Shown here in pieces: positions 26,279-35,414 of a stretch of DNA of 64,000 nt. Position 1 is the stretch's first letter, and every line of letters begins with the position of its first letter. Source of the DNA: Lachnoclostridium sp. An169 (GTDB lineage: Bacteria; Bacillota; Clostridia; Lachnospirales; Lachnospiraceae); assembly GCF_002160525.1 (NCBI RefSeq), contig NZ_NFKT01000012.1, positions 1 through 64,000 of the forward strand. The letters run 5' to 3'. The notes below the pieces were generated by a model, which was not told where the DNA came from, ran no database searches, and saw only the letters and a program-made list of their open reading frames with translations. The position numbers and the translations under genes were made by a program.

Positions 26279-26905
26279 ATGCTGTATGAATATTTGAAAG
26301 AAACATATGGAGAAAACGAGCCGATTTTTATTTCGGAGATACAGTATGAAGGAATGTCGATGAACAGTATCAGGCAGCAGGTAAAAAAACTGACAGATGC
26401 GGGAAGGTTAAAAAGATATGATACAGGTATCTATTTTATACCGAAGAAATCTGTTTTTAAGTCCGGTTCCCAACTTTCCAGAGATAAAGTGATCGAACAG
26501 AAATATCTGAAAGAGGACGGTCAAAGATGCGGTTATATCAGTGGGGGAATATTCGCAAACCAGATGGGACTTACTTCACAGGTGCCGGCGAGTTGTGAGG
26601 TTGTTACCAATAAGGCGACGAATGACTACAGGGAGGTCAGGCTTGCCTCTTCATTGATAATACTAAGAAAACCGAGGGTGAAAGTGACAGAAGATAACTT
26701 CCGTCAGATGCAGTTGCTTGATCTTATCAAAGACATAGATTTTTATGCTGAAAGGGGAAAAGATGAACAGCTTGCACGGATCACAGCCTATATGAAAGCA
26801 TATGAGATCCGTTTCAGCCAGTTGGAAGAGTACCTGCCCTATTATCCGGATAAGATCTATAAAAATATGTATGAAATGAGGCTGTTAAATGGTGTACTTG
26901 CATGA
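26279..26905 (+). CDS. AbiEi-like antitoxin (DUF6088), type IV TA system
   Basis: 208 aa. The N-terminal winged helix-turn-helix ([26 protein letters not shown]) and the following [19 protein letters not shown] segment match AbiEi/DUF6088 antitoxins, which repress the operon and oppose the nucleotidyltransferase toxin without binding it. AAGGAAAG precedes the ATG. It overlaps the toxin gene by 17 bp. The protein looks complete. Confidence 0.88.
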   Translation: MLYEYLKETYGENEPIFISEIQYEGMSMNSIRQQVKKLTDAGRLKRYDTGIYFIPKKSVFKSGSQLSRDKVIEQKYLKEDGQRCGYISGGIFANQMGLTSQVPASCEVVTNKATNDYREVRLASSLIILRKPRVKVTEDNFRQMQLLDLIKDIDFYAERGKDEQLARITAYMKAYEIRFSQLEEYLPYYPDKIYKNMYEMRLLNGVLA

Positions 26906-27503
26906 GGAGCGGGAACAGTTTATCGAGGCTGTTAATCTGGCTGTATATAAGACTGGTTTAGAGCCAGAGATTATAGAAAAAGATTATTATGTGACAATGG
27001 TGCTGAGAAAGCTGTCTTTGCAGTTCGATTTTCCTGTATTTAAGGGAGGAACTTCGCTCCAGAAGTGCCATCGGGTGATATCCCGGTTTTCCGAGGATAT
27101 TGATATTACGATCGACCGCACTTTATCACAGGGCAATAAGCGAAAATTGAAATATGGAATTACAGATATCGCTGATGAACTGGGAATGACCATACCAAAT
27201 ATAGAGGATATCAGGAGCAGGAGAGATTATAATCGTTATGATTTGACGTATGATTCTGCGTTGGACAGTGCATTTTGTTCTCTTGTAAAAGAAGTCCGTG
27301 AGGTTCGTGCAAAAACAAATATCTGCCCATCGGCAACAACAGGAGTGAATGTGACGGGAGTGTTGAATGAGATAATGGAAAAGAATGTTTACAAAGAAGA
27401 CTATAACGTTCTTACAAGCAAATTGTTAGAGGAGAAAGTCAGTTATGAGGATGCGCTTTCCGCTGTGAAATGTATTGCAGACAGCAAAGTGTTTGATGAA
27501 TAA
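26889..27503 (+). CDS. AbiEii-like nucleotidyltransferase toxin, internally deleted
   Basis: 204 aa, while intact AbiEii/AbiGii toxins are close to 300. The first half keeps motif I (FKGGTSLQK near 51-59) and EDIDI near 69-73, then [19 protein letters not shown]. From residue about 130 the sequence jumps to [18 protein letters not shown] and the normal extreme C-terminus. The middle part, where the family has the KxxD-type motif (typically ...DK.FAICDYYL and the YDL box), is missing in frame. The toxin is therefore probably inactive while its antitoxin is intact. It could alternatively be a divergent shortened family member. Confidence 0.8.
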   Translation: MVYLHEEREQFIEAVNLAVYKTGLEPEIIEKDYYVTMVLRKLSLQFDFPVFKGGTSLQKCHRVISRFSEDIDITIDRTLSQGNKRKLKYGITDIADELGMTIPNIEDIRSRRDYNRYDLTYDSALDSAFCSLVKEVREVRAKTNICPSATTGVNVTGVLNEIMEKNVYKEDYNVLTSKLLEEKVSYEDALSAVKCIADSKVFDE

Positions 27504-27521
27504 ACCGAAGCGTTCATATTT

Positions 27522-27567
27522 CACTTACAAAACTGTAAGTGTATTTTCCCTCCCCTGCTGATATAAT
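27522..27567 (+). promoter_or_regulatory. BceR-type operator and promoter of the ABC/two-component operon
   Basis: CACTTACA-AAAC-TGTAAGTG (27522-27541) is a perfect 8-bp-arm palindrome containing TTACA-N4-TGTAA, the motif known for BceR-like response regulators. TATAAT lies at 27562-27567 while the -35 region next to the palindrome is poor, as expected for an activator-dependent promoter. The BceR-like regulator is encoded in the same operon (30360-31019). Confidence 0.8.
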
Positions 27568-27617
27568 TCTTTCATAAGCAGCTTATGAAGTGTTATGCCG
27601 GCAGGGAAGGAGCATCT

Positions 27618-28385
27618 ATGGAACACATTTTGACACTGGAACAGGTAAAGAAGTACTACGGAACGGGAGGCAATATCACCAAAGCGGTGGACGGCATTTC
27701 CATGTGTGTGGACGAGGGGGAATTTACGGCGATCATGGGAGCCAGCGGTTCGGGGAAGACCACGCTGCTCAACTGTATTTCCACGATCGATACTGTGACA
27801 TCCGGGCATATCGTGATCGGCGGAGAGGACATCACGGCTATAAAGGAGAAGGATTTCGCGGATTTCCGGAGGGAGAACTTAGGATTCATCTTTCAGGACT
27901 TCAACCTTCTGGATACGCTGACCATCGAGGAAAATATATCGCTGTCGCTGATCATCAACCGGGCGGACTCCGGGACGATCAGCCGGAGGGTGCAGGACAT
28001 CGCCGGGAAACTGGGAATCGGGGATATCCTGGGAAAGTTTCCTTACGAGGTGTCCGGCGGGCAGAAGCAGAGATGCGCCTGTGCCAGGGCGCTTGTAAAC
28101 GAGCCGAAGCTGATCCTTGCGGACGAGCCCACCGGCGCGCTGGATTCCCGTTCGTCCCGGCTTCTTCTGGAGACGATGGCGGACATGAACAGAAAGATGA
28201 ACGCTACGATCCTGATGGTCACCCACGATTCGTTCAGCGCCTCCTTCTGCGGGCGTATCCTGTTTCTGAAAGACGGGAAGATCTTTAACGAGATCCGCAG
28301 GGGAAATAAGACGCGCAGGGAATTTTTCAATGAGATCCTGGATATTCTCACACTGCTCGGAGGTGATCTGGAAGATGTTAAGTAG
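27618..28385 (+). CDS. BceA-type ABC transporter ATP-binding protein
   Basis: 255 aa. Motifs: Walker A GASGSGKTTLL near 42, Q-loop FIFQDFNLLD, signature VSGGQKQR, Walker B LILADEPTGALD and switch MVTHDS. AAGGAG precedes the ATG at 27618. It pairs with the FtsX-like permease immediately downstream (11-bp overlap). Bce-type transporters sense and detoxify cell-wall-active peptides such as bacitracin. Confidence 0.93.
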   Translation: MEHILTLEQVKKYYGTGGNITKAVDGISMCVDEGEFTAIMGASGSGKTTLLNCISTIDTVTSGHIVIGGEDITAIKEKDFADFRRENLGFIFQDFNLLDTLTIEENISLSLIINRADSGTISRRVQDIAGKLGIGDILGKFPYEVSGGQKQRCACARALVNEPKLILADEPTGALDSRSSRLLLETMADMNRKMNATILMVTHDSFSASFCGRILFLKDGKIFNEIRRGNKTRREFFNEILDILTLLGGDLEDVK

Positions 28386-30354
28386 ACTCGCCTTTCGCAA
28401 TGCAAAACGGAGTATCCGCGATTACGTGATCTATCTGATCACCATCACCCTGTCCTTCTCCCTGATCTTTGCGTTCAGCCTGGTGGCGGGATCAGACGCT
28501 GTGGCAGAACTGTCCTATGGGATGAATACATTTAAGATAATCATGCAGTTTGTGAATGTGGTCATTATCTTTGTAGTCTGCTTTCTCATTAATTATACCG
28601 CAAAGTTCATGTTCGGCAGACGGAGCAGGGAGTTCGGAACTTATATGCTTCTGGGAATCCGGAAAAGAGATATTGCGAAAATGTTTCTCATGGAAAATGT
28701 GCTTCTGGGATTCACGGCGCTGATTCTGTCCATTCCGGCGGGATGGGTGGCAAGCCAGTTCTTGTCCTTTGTCATCACGGGGATTTTCGGGATTAAGGAT
28801 CTGCTGCTGATTGGATTCGACTGGGGTGCGGTGCGCCTTCTGGGGATCTATTTTGCTGTGATCTATGTACTGGTTCTTTTCAGTATGGTGCGGCGGATGC
28901 GGAAAATGACGATTCAGGGCTTCCTCTACTACGAGAACCGGAACGAGAAGAAAATGCTCGCCTCGAAAAAATACCGCGCTCTGATCTGTGTGCTCAGCAT
29001 TATCGTCACCGCAGGAGGGCTGTTTCTCTGGGATTCCCGTTTTGATTTTTCCGTTTCCGGGGCAGAGGAGACGATGTATTGTCTGATGCTCAGTATCCTT
29101 ATGATGATCGTGGGAATCTACGGGATTGCCATGACACTTCCGGACATGATTCTGTCTCTGGTCCTGAAAAGTAAAAAGGCAAGGTACAGAAAGGATAACC
29201 TGTTCGTGGCGCGCACATTTTCCTCGAAGGTGAGGAGCATGAGCTTTACCATGGGAACCCTGGCCATGCTGATCATGCTGACACTGGTCGCCATGAACAT
29301 CTCCTATATCACCAAAGGAATGTACGAGTACATGATCGATTCCGAAGCGCCTTATGATTTCAGTGTGTTCGATGACCCGGAGGTATTTGACGATTATATT
29401 GCCGTCATTGAGGAAGACTATACCATTGACGAGATATTTGCCTTTGATATTTATAAGGAGCCGAAAGGGCAGTTCCGCGCTCTGATCCCGTTCGATGGAT
29501 CGGATACCGATTTTGATACTGTGATCCGGGAGAGAGACTATAATAAGATGCGGACCCTGCGGGGAATGGATCCCGTGGATCTTGGACGGGACGAGTATAT
29601 CCTGACCGTGGGGGCGTCGGCGATCTATCTGTTCCAGAATGAGGACAGCCTGAAGGAGATCACGCTGGCGGACGGGACCAGACTTTCCCAGCGGGAGATC
29701 GAAAGCCGGACATACTGGTACAGTATATCCAACGAAGGGTATTTTGTCCTGGTGCTCCCGGATGAGTGTACGGAGGGACTGGAAGTGGCAGAGTCTCATC
29801 TGATCGTGGATACGAAGGAAGAGACAACACTGGCCCTGCGGGATAAGCTCCGGGAACGGATGGCATGGCATCTTGTGCGGACGGATGAAAACGGGGACAG
29901 GCATGAGCAGTTTTACCGTTTCCAGGTCAGAGGAGCCGCAAGGGAGGAGAGCAATACGATGGTGGCCATGGTTTCCTCCATCTGCCTTTACATTGCCTTT
30001 ATCTTCATCTCCACAGTTGGGACGATTCTGGCGATCCAGTCGCTGAGCGACGCCTCGAAGTACCGTTACCGGTATACAGTCTTAAGCAGACTGGGTGTGG
30101 GAGACGGGGCGCTGCACCGGACGATCCTCAAACAGCTCGGGATCTTCTTCGGGCTTCCGGTGGTGATCCCGGTGGTCATCAGCTTCTGCGTGCTCACGTC
30201 CATCAACCGGCTCTACCAGGTAATCCTGCCGAACGGATATGCGTATCTGGGATACTTTTTCAGCGGGCTTGCGGTTTTCCTGATTGTGTATGGGGTGTAT
30301 TTCCTGGCGGCGTATGTGGGATTCAAGAGAAATGTGGATGAGGGAAGGGTGTAA
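28375..30354 (+). CDS. BceB-type FtsX-like ABC permease
   Basis: 659 aa with ten predicted membrane helices and a large extracellular domain (roughly residues 320-530) between helices 7 and 8, the BceB/VraG layout. Two FtsX-like segments are visible, around 55-200 and 540-655. In this family the permease both removes peptide antibiotics from their lipid target and signals to the partner histidine kinase. It overlaps the ATPase gene by 11 bp and is followed after 5 bp by the regulator gene. Confidence 0.92.
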   Translation: MLSRLAFRNAKRSIRDYVIYLITITLSFSLIFAFSLVAGSDAVAELSYGMNTFKIIMQFVNVVIIFVVCFLINYTAKFMFGRRSREFGTYMLLGIRKRDIAKMFLMENVLLGFTALILSIPAGWVASQFLSFVITGIFGIKDLLLIGFDWGAVRLLGIYFAVIYVLVLFSMVRRMRKMTIQGFLYYENRNEKKMLASKKYRALICVLSIIVTAGGLFLWDSRFDFSVSGAEETMYCLMLSILMMIVGIYGIAMTLPDMILSLVLKSKKARYRKDNLFVARTFSSKVRSMSFTMGTLAMLIMLTLVAMNISYITKGMYEYMIDSEAPYDFSVFDDPEVFDDYIAVIEEDYTIDEIFAFDIYKEPKGQFRALIPFDGSDTDFDTVIRERDYNKMRTLRGMDPVDLGRDEYILTVGASAIYLFQNEDSLKEITLADGTRLSQREIESRTYWYSISNEGYFVLVLPDECTEGLEVAESHLIVDTKEETTLALRDKLRERMAWHLVRTDENGDRHEQFYRFQVRGAAREESNTMVAMVSSICLYIAFIFISTVGTILAIQSLSDASKYRYRYTVLSRLGVGDGALHRTILKQLGIFFGLPVVIPVVISFCVLTSINRLYQVILPNGYAYLGYFFSGLAVFLIVYGVYFLAAYVGFKRNVDEGRV

Positions 30355-30359
30355 CAACA

Positions 30360-31019
30360 GTGCTTATAGTGATCATAGAAGATGATAAACGGCTGCGCGG
30401 CGAACTGGCACGGTTTCTGAAAACGCTGGGCTACGACACCGCACAGCCCGATGACTTTGAACATATCACAGATGAGGTCCGCAGGCTTCCGGCGGATCTC
30501 ATCCTCATGGATGTGGGGCTTCCCTTTGAGGACGGTTACGAACTGTGCCGGAAGATCCGCGGGGAAAAGCCGGTCCCGGTGATCTTCGTCACCAGCCGGG
30601 ACTCCTCCCGGGACGAACTGGAGAGCATCCGCGCAGGTGGGATCGACTTCATCACCAAGCCCTATGACACCCTGATCCTGGCGGAGAAGATCCGGCGGGC
30701 GCTTGCCCTTACTGACCCCAATAATTTCCGTCAGATCGAGCGGAAGGGATGCGTGCTGGACCTGCATCTCTCCATTTTGCGGTGCGGGGAGCGGGAAGTG
30801 GAACTGACGAGAAACGAGTTCCGCATCCTCTACTATTTCTTTATGAATGATGGCAGGATCATCAGCAAGGAGGAGCTCCTCGACCAACTGTGGAATGAGA
30901 AGTTTTATCTGGATGAAAATGTGCTGATGGTCAATATGACGAGACTGAAAAAGAAGCTTCGTGAGATCGGTGTCACGGATCTTCTGGAAAATGTCCGCGG
31001 AAAGGGTTGGAGACTGTGA
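30360..31019 (+). CDS. BceR-like OmpR/PhoB response regulator
   Basis: 219 aa from a GTG start. The receiver domain has the acidic pocket EDD at 7-9, phosphoacceptor D51 in ILMDVGLPFEDG and FITKPYD near 95-101. The C-terminal winged helix (LTRNEFRILYYFF..., NVLMVNMTRLKKKL) binds DNA. It likely activates its own operon through the palindrome at 27522-27541. Confidence 0.93.
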   Translation: MLIVIIEDDKRLRGELARFLKTLGYDTAQPDDFEHITDEVRRLPADLILMDVGLPFEDGYELCRKIRGEKPVPVIFVTSRDSSRDELESIRAGGIDFITKPYDTLILAEKIRRALALTDPNNFRQIERKGCVLDLHLSILRCGEREVELTRNEFRILYYFFMNDGRIISKEELLDQLWNEKFYLDENVLMVNMTRLKKKLREIGVTDLLENVRGKGWRL

Positions 31020-32023
31020 ATTTTCTGGCATTTCTGGAGGAGAAGATATCGGTGCTCCTCCTCCATCTGGTCTTTCTTCTGTTTGTGATCATGACACTCA
31101 TGTTCTCGCAGACTCATGGATTTTATATCGTGCTTCTCCTGGGGCTCTTTGTCCTGTGTGAGGGCGCGGTGCTTGTGGTCACATATATGCGGGAGAAAAA
31201 GGAGTATGACCGGATCGTTGCACTTACGGACGGTCTGGAGGAGAAATATTATGTTGCAGAGGTGCTGCCAAAGCCCCGGGATATCCGCGGAGCAGCCTAT
31301 TACTATGCCTTAAAGGAAGCGTGCCGGGCGATGAACGGCCGCATCGGGGCACTGGAGACAGAACAGAGAGAATACCGGGAATATGTGGAGAGCTTTGTCC
31401 ATGAGATCAAGATTCCCATCAGCGCTCTGTCCCTGACCTTTGACAACAACAGGGATTATGCCCTGAAAAAAGAGGCGGACCGGGCAAACCTGCTTGTGGA
31501 ACAGATGCTCTACTATGCCAGAAGCGGGGATACAGAGAAAGACTATTTTGTGCGGAAGCTTTCCCTGGAGGAGGCGGTCCATGGCGCTGTCTTAAGATTC
31601 CGCCATTATCTGCTCGAACGGGGGATAAAGGTGGAAACTTCGGGTCTTGATGTGGATATCTATACGGATGAGAAATGGCTGGGGTTCATTCTTGCCCAGA
31701 TTATTCAAAACGCGGTGAAATACAGTGATCCGGCAAAGCCCGGGAGAAGGCTTGCAGTCTCTGCCCGGGAGGACGCGCACCGGGTTCTCCTCTATATCGA
31801 GGACAACGGGCGGGGCATCCCGGAAGCGGATCTGCCGCGGATATTTGAGAAAGGATTTACAGGGGCGGACCGGAAAAAGAAGAATGCCACGGGGATGGGG
31901 CTGTACCTCTCGAAAAAGTTATGCCGGAGACTGGGACTGGAGATTTCTGTGGATTCGGTGGAAAAGGAATATACGAGAGTGTGTATCTGCTTCCCGAAGA
32001 GCGGGATGCGGGAAGAAGAGTGA
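31016..32023 (+). CDS. BceS-like intramembrane-sensing histidine kinase
   Basis: About 335 aa. Two N-terminal membrane helices are separated by only about eight residues (SQTHGFYI), so there is no extracellular sensor; such kinases take their signal from the BceB-type permease. The H-box is ESFVHEIKIPISAL near residue 126. ATPase motifs follow: QIIQNAVKYSD (N), DNGRGIP (G1) and GMGLYLSKK (G2). The GTG at 31016, overlapping the regulator stop, has AAAGGG at good distance; a TTG at 31007 is less likely. Confidence 0.92.
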   Translation: MNFLAFLEEKISVLLLHLVFLLFVIMTLMFSQTHGFYIVLLLGLFVLCEGAVLVVTYMREKKEYDRIVALTDGLEEKYYVAEVLPKPRDIRGAAYYYALKEACRAMNGRIGALETEQREYREYVESFVHEIKIPISALSLTFDNNRDYALKKEADRANLLVEQMLYYARSGDTEKDYFVRKLSLEEAVHGAVLRFRHYLLERGIKVETSGLDVDIYTDEKWLGFILAQIIQNAVKYSDPAKPGRRLAVSAREDAHRVLLYIEDNGRGIPEADLPRIFEKGFTGADRKKKNATGMGLYLSKKLCRRLGLEISVDSVEKEYTRVCICFPKSGMREEE

Positions 32024-32032
32024 TGGAAAAAG

Positions 32033-32066
32033 AAAAACGCGGAGCTTAGATAAGCTCCGCGTTTTT
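32033..32066. terminator. bidirectional terminator between kinase and plsC
   Basis: AAAAACGCGGAGCTTA and TAAGCTCCGCGTTTTT form a 16-bp perfect hairpin with a GA loop, giving A/T tracts on both sides. The last codons and stop of plsC lie inside the stem. Confidence 0.92.
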
Positions 32067-32780
32067 GTGTATGGTTTCTTTTATGATATTTTCAACATAG
32101 TTTCCGATATGGCGTTTGGTGTCTTTGTCGAGCTGATCCGGATAGATCGGCTTTCCGTATTCGATCACCACATGCGTTTTCTTTACTTTCGGAAGATGAT
32201 TCTCAAAAATCTCGGCGGTGTTGTTCAGGGATACGGGAATAATCGCACATCCCGACTTGGTAGAGATCTTAAATGCTCCATCCTTGAAAGGCAGCATGCT
32301 CAGCTCTTCGCCGGTGTTCCTCGTACCTTCGGGAAAGATGCATATTGAAATTCCCCGTTTGATGTACTCGATGGCCTGCAGGATCATCTTGAGTCCCTCT
32401 TTCGGATCTTTCCGGTCAAGGAAGAGACAGTAAAGCCTGCGCATCCAGGTGGAGAGGGAAGGCCACCGTTCCATTTCCTTTTTGGCGATGTAACCGGTCA
32501 GGCGTTTGCATCTCGCGTAAGTGAGCACAATGTCAAAATAGCTGCGGTGGTTGGCAATGTATACGACCGCTTCATCGGGAATGTTTTCCTCTCCGATGAC
32601 TGTCAGCTGAACACCTGCCATTTTAATAATTACTTTGAATGCCCACTGGACAATGCGCAGGGAACTGATATCTCTTGCGTAGGGATTGAATTTCCCGACG
32701 ATCCATTCCACGAAAAAGATGGGAATCGAAACAATCAGGAACAGTACAACAAATATAACGATACACAGAAAACGAATCAT
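32046..32780 (-). CDS. plsC: 1-acyl-sn-glycerol-3-phosphate acyltransferase
   Basis: 244 aa. It makes phosphatidic acid from lysophosphatidic acid at the membrane. One N-terminal membrane segment precedes the acyltransferase domain with the HX4D box (ANHRSYFDIV near 77-85) and the FPEGTRN substrate box near 155. AGAGG lies 9 nt before the ATG. It is a single gene ending in the terminator hairpin. Confidence 0.93.
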   Translation of the reverse strand: MIRFLCIVIFVVLFLIVSIPIFFVEWIVGKFNPYARDISSLRIVQWAFKVIIKMAGVQLTVIGEENIPDEAVVYIANHRSYFDIVLTYARCKRLTGYIAKKEMERWPSLSTWMRRLYCLFLDRKDPKEGLKMILQAIEYIKRGISICIFPEGTRNTGEELSMLPFKDGAFKISTKSGCAIIPVSLNNTAEIFENHLPKVKKTHVVIEYGKPIYPDQLDKDTKRHIGNYVENIIKETIHKNAELI

Positions 32781-32919
32781 GACGCAACGCCTCTTTTTCT
32801 TCAGAATCGGTGTCCCGGACCGCTGGTTCCCTCTGGAAGTTCAGCGGAAAATATGGGAAAAAACACCACAATAAAGTATACCGCAGCAAGAGCGAAAAAG
32901 CAAGGGTGGCAGATCCGTA

Positions 32920-33507
32920 TTATTCCAGCTTATGCATTCCCGCAGCCTCAATCAGAAGCGTAATGCCTCCCAGGATCAGATAAGCGGAGATAATATAGTT
33001 CAGGGTCAGCGCTGAGGTGAACGGAAGAAACAGGAAAATCACCGCCAGTATAATGTCCAGTACTCCGCTGAAAGTCAGGGCGCCGGTATGTCCGATCCGG
33101 AAATATTTCATCCGTGAGGCAAAGGAAATCTTCTGTGTCCCGCTGAAAATCAGCAGAAAGGCAAAAAGAAACGTAATGACCTGAACGGTCAGTACAACAG
33201 GCATAAACAGCAGAAGAATACCGAGCAGAATATTAAGGATACCCGTTACGATCAGCATGGGATCCTTAAAATGCCATGTCACGGATGCGTAAGAAACCAG
33301 GCGGTAGATACCCAGGATGATCAGTGCCGCGGCGGCAACATACTGTATGACAGCGAAGATACCGACCGGAAAGACGATTGTCAGAATACCGGCGATAATC
33401 AGAAGGATTCCGGCGATACAGCTTGCCGTGCGCACCTTTCTTCTCTGGCTGTTCCAATGTTCCATAAATTCGTGTACATAATCAAAATCAGAATCAAACC
33501 ATCTCAT
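32920..33507 (-). CDS. HdeD/DUF308 family membrane protein under CIRCE control
   Basis: 195 aa with six predicted membrane helices and glycine/isoleucine-rich repeats of the GIxxIxxGILxLxxP type (IAGILTIVFP, LNILLGILLLFMP, LDIILAVIFLFLP), the DUF308/HdeD fold. In E. coli HdeD aids high-density acid resistance; in Clostridia the function is unknown. AAGGAGG precedes the ATG. The CIRCE-bearing promoter (33600-33642) places it in the HrcA heat-shock regulon, implying a role in envelope stress. Confidence 0.85.
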   Translation of the reverse strand: MRWFDSDFDYVHEFMEHWNSQRRKVRTASCIAGILLIIAGILTIVFPVGIFAVIQYVAAAALIILGIYRLVSYASVTWHFKDPMLIVTGILNILLGILLLFMPVVLTVQVITFLFAFLLIFSGTQKISFASRMKYFRIGHTGALTFSGVLDIILAVIFLFLPFTSALTLNYIISAYLILGGITLLIEAAGMHKLE

Positions 33508-33599
33508 AAAAAAGCCTCCTTGTCAGCTGTGACAGATATATTGTTCATTTTCATCTATGTGAACAGGAACTCCCCGCGGGGAAATCTCCTGATACTCCT

Positions 33600-33642
33600 A
33601 ATATAGAACGCATTATCAGCACTGTAAAGAGAAGAGTGCTAA
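33600..33642 (-). promoter_or_regulatory. second CIRCE operator with sigma-A promoter
   Basis: Read leftward, 33642-33616 is TTAGCACTC-N9-CAGTGCTGA, 16 of 18 CIRCE arm positions. The -35 TTTACA (33623-33628) lies in the operator, and TATATT (33600-33605) follows after 17 bp. The layout copies the hsp20 promoter at 577-620, including the shared C at the start of the right arm. It drives the HdeD-like gene. Confidence 0.85.
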
Positions 33643-33776
33643 TTTATTTAAAATTTAATATTTTACAGCTTCCGGGATGAAGAATCTTCCGGTGTACACA
33701 GAATTCTTTCCATGGTAAAATATAAGACAGATATTTACATCAAAAGGCAGATTCAGTTGATTGCAGGAGAGAGAAA

Positions 33777-34313
33777 ATGGCTGTAGATATGAAAAAAGTG
33801 ATAGCAGGTGCATTTTACAGGCTGCTGGAAACCAGGAGCATCGACAAGATTACGGTGAAAATGCTGATTGAAGAGTGCGGTATCTCACGGCAGACGTTTT
33901 ATTATCATTTTCACGATATTATGGAAGTACTGGAATGGGTGTTCCTTCAGTCGGCAAAGCGGCTGACGGAGCGAAGCCTTGACGCGGCGAATCTGGATGA
34001 GGTACTGCGGATACACATTGAGTTTACCGAAAAAAATTATCAGAAGCTGCGCAGGCTGATGGAGTCAAGAAAAAGAGCGCAGGTGGAGGAGATGCTTGTG
34101 GAAGCGGTGTGTGTCTACCTGAAAGAGCTGGCAAAACATCTCCCGGCGGGCAGGAATATCAGTTATGCGGATATGGAAGTGATGCTCCGTTTCCATGCAT
34201 GCGGTATGGTGGGGGTACTTCTGCGGTATGCGGGCAATCCGGAGACGGACCGGGAGGAACTGGTCCGGCAGCTGAAGCTGCTGCTCTCCGGGAAAATCTT
34301 CCCGAACCTCTGA
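33777..34313 (+). CDS. TetR/AcrR family regulator
   Basis: 178 aa. The N-terminal HTH reads ITVKMLIEECGISRQTFYYHFHD, the classical TetR recognition-helix pattern. The helical C-terminal ligand domain ends with RQLKLLLSGK, like DhaS-type regulators. GGAGAG precedes the ATG. Its targets are not evident: neighbours are a CIRCE gene (divergent) and a glycosyltransferase (convergent). Confidence 0.88.
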   Translation: MAVDMKKVIAGAFYRLLETRSIDKITVKMLIEECGISRQTFYYHFHDIMEVLEWVFLQSAKRLTERSLDAANLDEVLRIHIEFTEKNYQKLRRLMESRKRAQVEEMLVEAVCVYLKELAKHLPAGRNISYADMEVMLRFHACGMVGVLLRYAGNPETDREELVRQLKLLLSGKIFPNL

Positions 34314-34332
34314 GGCGAGCCGGGAAGGGGGC

Positions 34333-35178
34333 TTACTCCGGAGTATCGGCGAGATAGAAGCCGGTTCTGCGGGTAAGCTGTGTGTAGTGTTTGTAGAGTA
34401 TCCCGAAACGATGTACATATCCGGCCTGCCAGGGCTTGGATTTTCCGCAGAAATGCAGGATGGAGGTGTGGCTTAATACCCAGTCCATATTGCATTTTCC
34501 GCCGCTTCTGAGCAGATAAGTATTGTAGTTGCGGGCATCGTAGTTCCAGAGATAGTCATCCACTTCCAGGGTACGGTTCCCGAACATGATATTGAGTATG
34601 TCCTGATCCGGAAGAAGAAGCTCCTTTGCATGCTCCCGGACAAAGCGGAACACGCCGTCTGCCGAGATTTCTTCCCGTCCCTGCTTAAGATCCATGAGGA
34701 GAACACCCGAATTAAAATAATTGTGATCTGTTCCGAGACGGACCTGGTTGATATTGTTTGCCAGGTCCGTCTTTCCCGTATGTGCAGCCGCGGCAAACAG
34801 GTTCCCCTGAAGGTCGGTTTCCCAAAGCGTGTCGAGCGGGTTGATGACCAGGGTATCCGGATCGAGATACAGGATACGGTGCAGTTCCCCCGGTAGAAGG
34901 AGAGGAGCCAGAAGGCGGTAGTACATTTCCCGGGGATACTGGCGGGTTACAGGGGCATCCCGGAAACAGCCGGGATCGATCTGAACCGGGCAGAAGCCGA
35001 ATCCGAACCGGTCGCACTGGAGTCCGACCTTATCCAGCAGCGGTGCGGAGATTCCGTTGTGAATCAGGTAGATCTCGAACGGTTTCCCGGGATGGGTGAT
35101 ATAAATGGAAGTGAGAAGTACCTGAAGGCGGGGCAGATAATTCTGGTTGAGTGTGGTAAGAATTTTTATGGTTTCCAT
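34333..35178 (-). CDS. glycosyltransferase family 8
   Basis: 281 aa. GT-A fold retaining glycosyltransferase: DxD motif in LYLDPDTLV near 95, FNSGVLLMDL near 140 and the C-terminal HFCGKSKPWQ (HxxGxxKPW) metal/UDP-binding box. It uses a UDP-sugar, probably to decorate a cell-surface glycan or lipid. ATG at 35178 with GGAGG about 11 nt upstream; a TTG at 35196 overlaps the SD. It is a lone gene. Confidence 0.9.
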   Translation of the reverse strand: METIKILTTLNQNYLPRLQVLLTSIYITHPGKPFEIYLIHNGISAPLLDKVGLQCDRFGFGFCPVQIDPGCFRDAPVTRQYPREMYYRLLAPLLLPGELHRILYLDPDTLVINPLDTLWETDLQGNLFAAAAHTGKTDLANNINQVRLGTDHNYFNSGVLLMDLKQGREEISADGVFRFVREHAKELLLPDQDILNIMFGNRTLEVDDYLWNYDARNYNTYLLRSGGKCNMDWVLSHTSILHFCGKSKPWQAGYVHRFGILYKHYTQLTRRTGFYLADTPE

Positions 35179-35307
35179 CTTAACGCGGTCCTCCAAAGGT
35201 TTTGAGTATATTTTATCATTATTATACTACAGGAAAAAGAGAATATTAACTACGGATAAAGAGAGAAAAATATCCTTACAGAATGGAGAATCTGTAATAA
35301 ATACTGA

Positions 35308-35338
35308 CATATTCTGCATTTTGTAAATACAGAATATG
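35308..35338. repeat. 9-bp inverted repeat upstream of ftsH
   Basis: CATATTCTG and CAGAATATG are perfect complements around a 13-bp AT-rich loop, in the 236-bp gap between divergent GT8 and ftsH. It could be an operator or a small hairpin. The rest of the gap is very AT-rich, with only a weak TTGTGG/TATAAG promoter candidate before ftsH. Confidence 0.45.
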
Positions 35339-35414
35339 AAAGTTGATAATTGTGGAATGATTTATTTCCTGATATAAGAAAGAAATAGTATGCATATGCA
35401 AAGGAGGAAGGAAG

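Noticed and set aside
28492-29904. 470-codon frame antisense to the BceB-like permease
   Set aside because: His/Gln-rich composition typical of reverse-complemented hydrophobic coding sequence.
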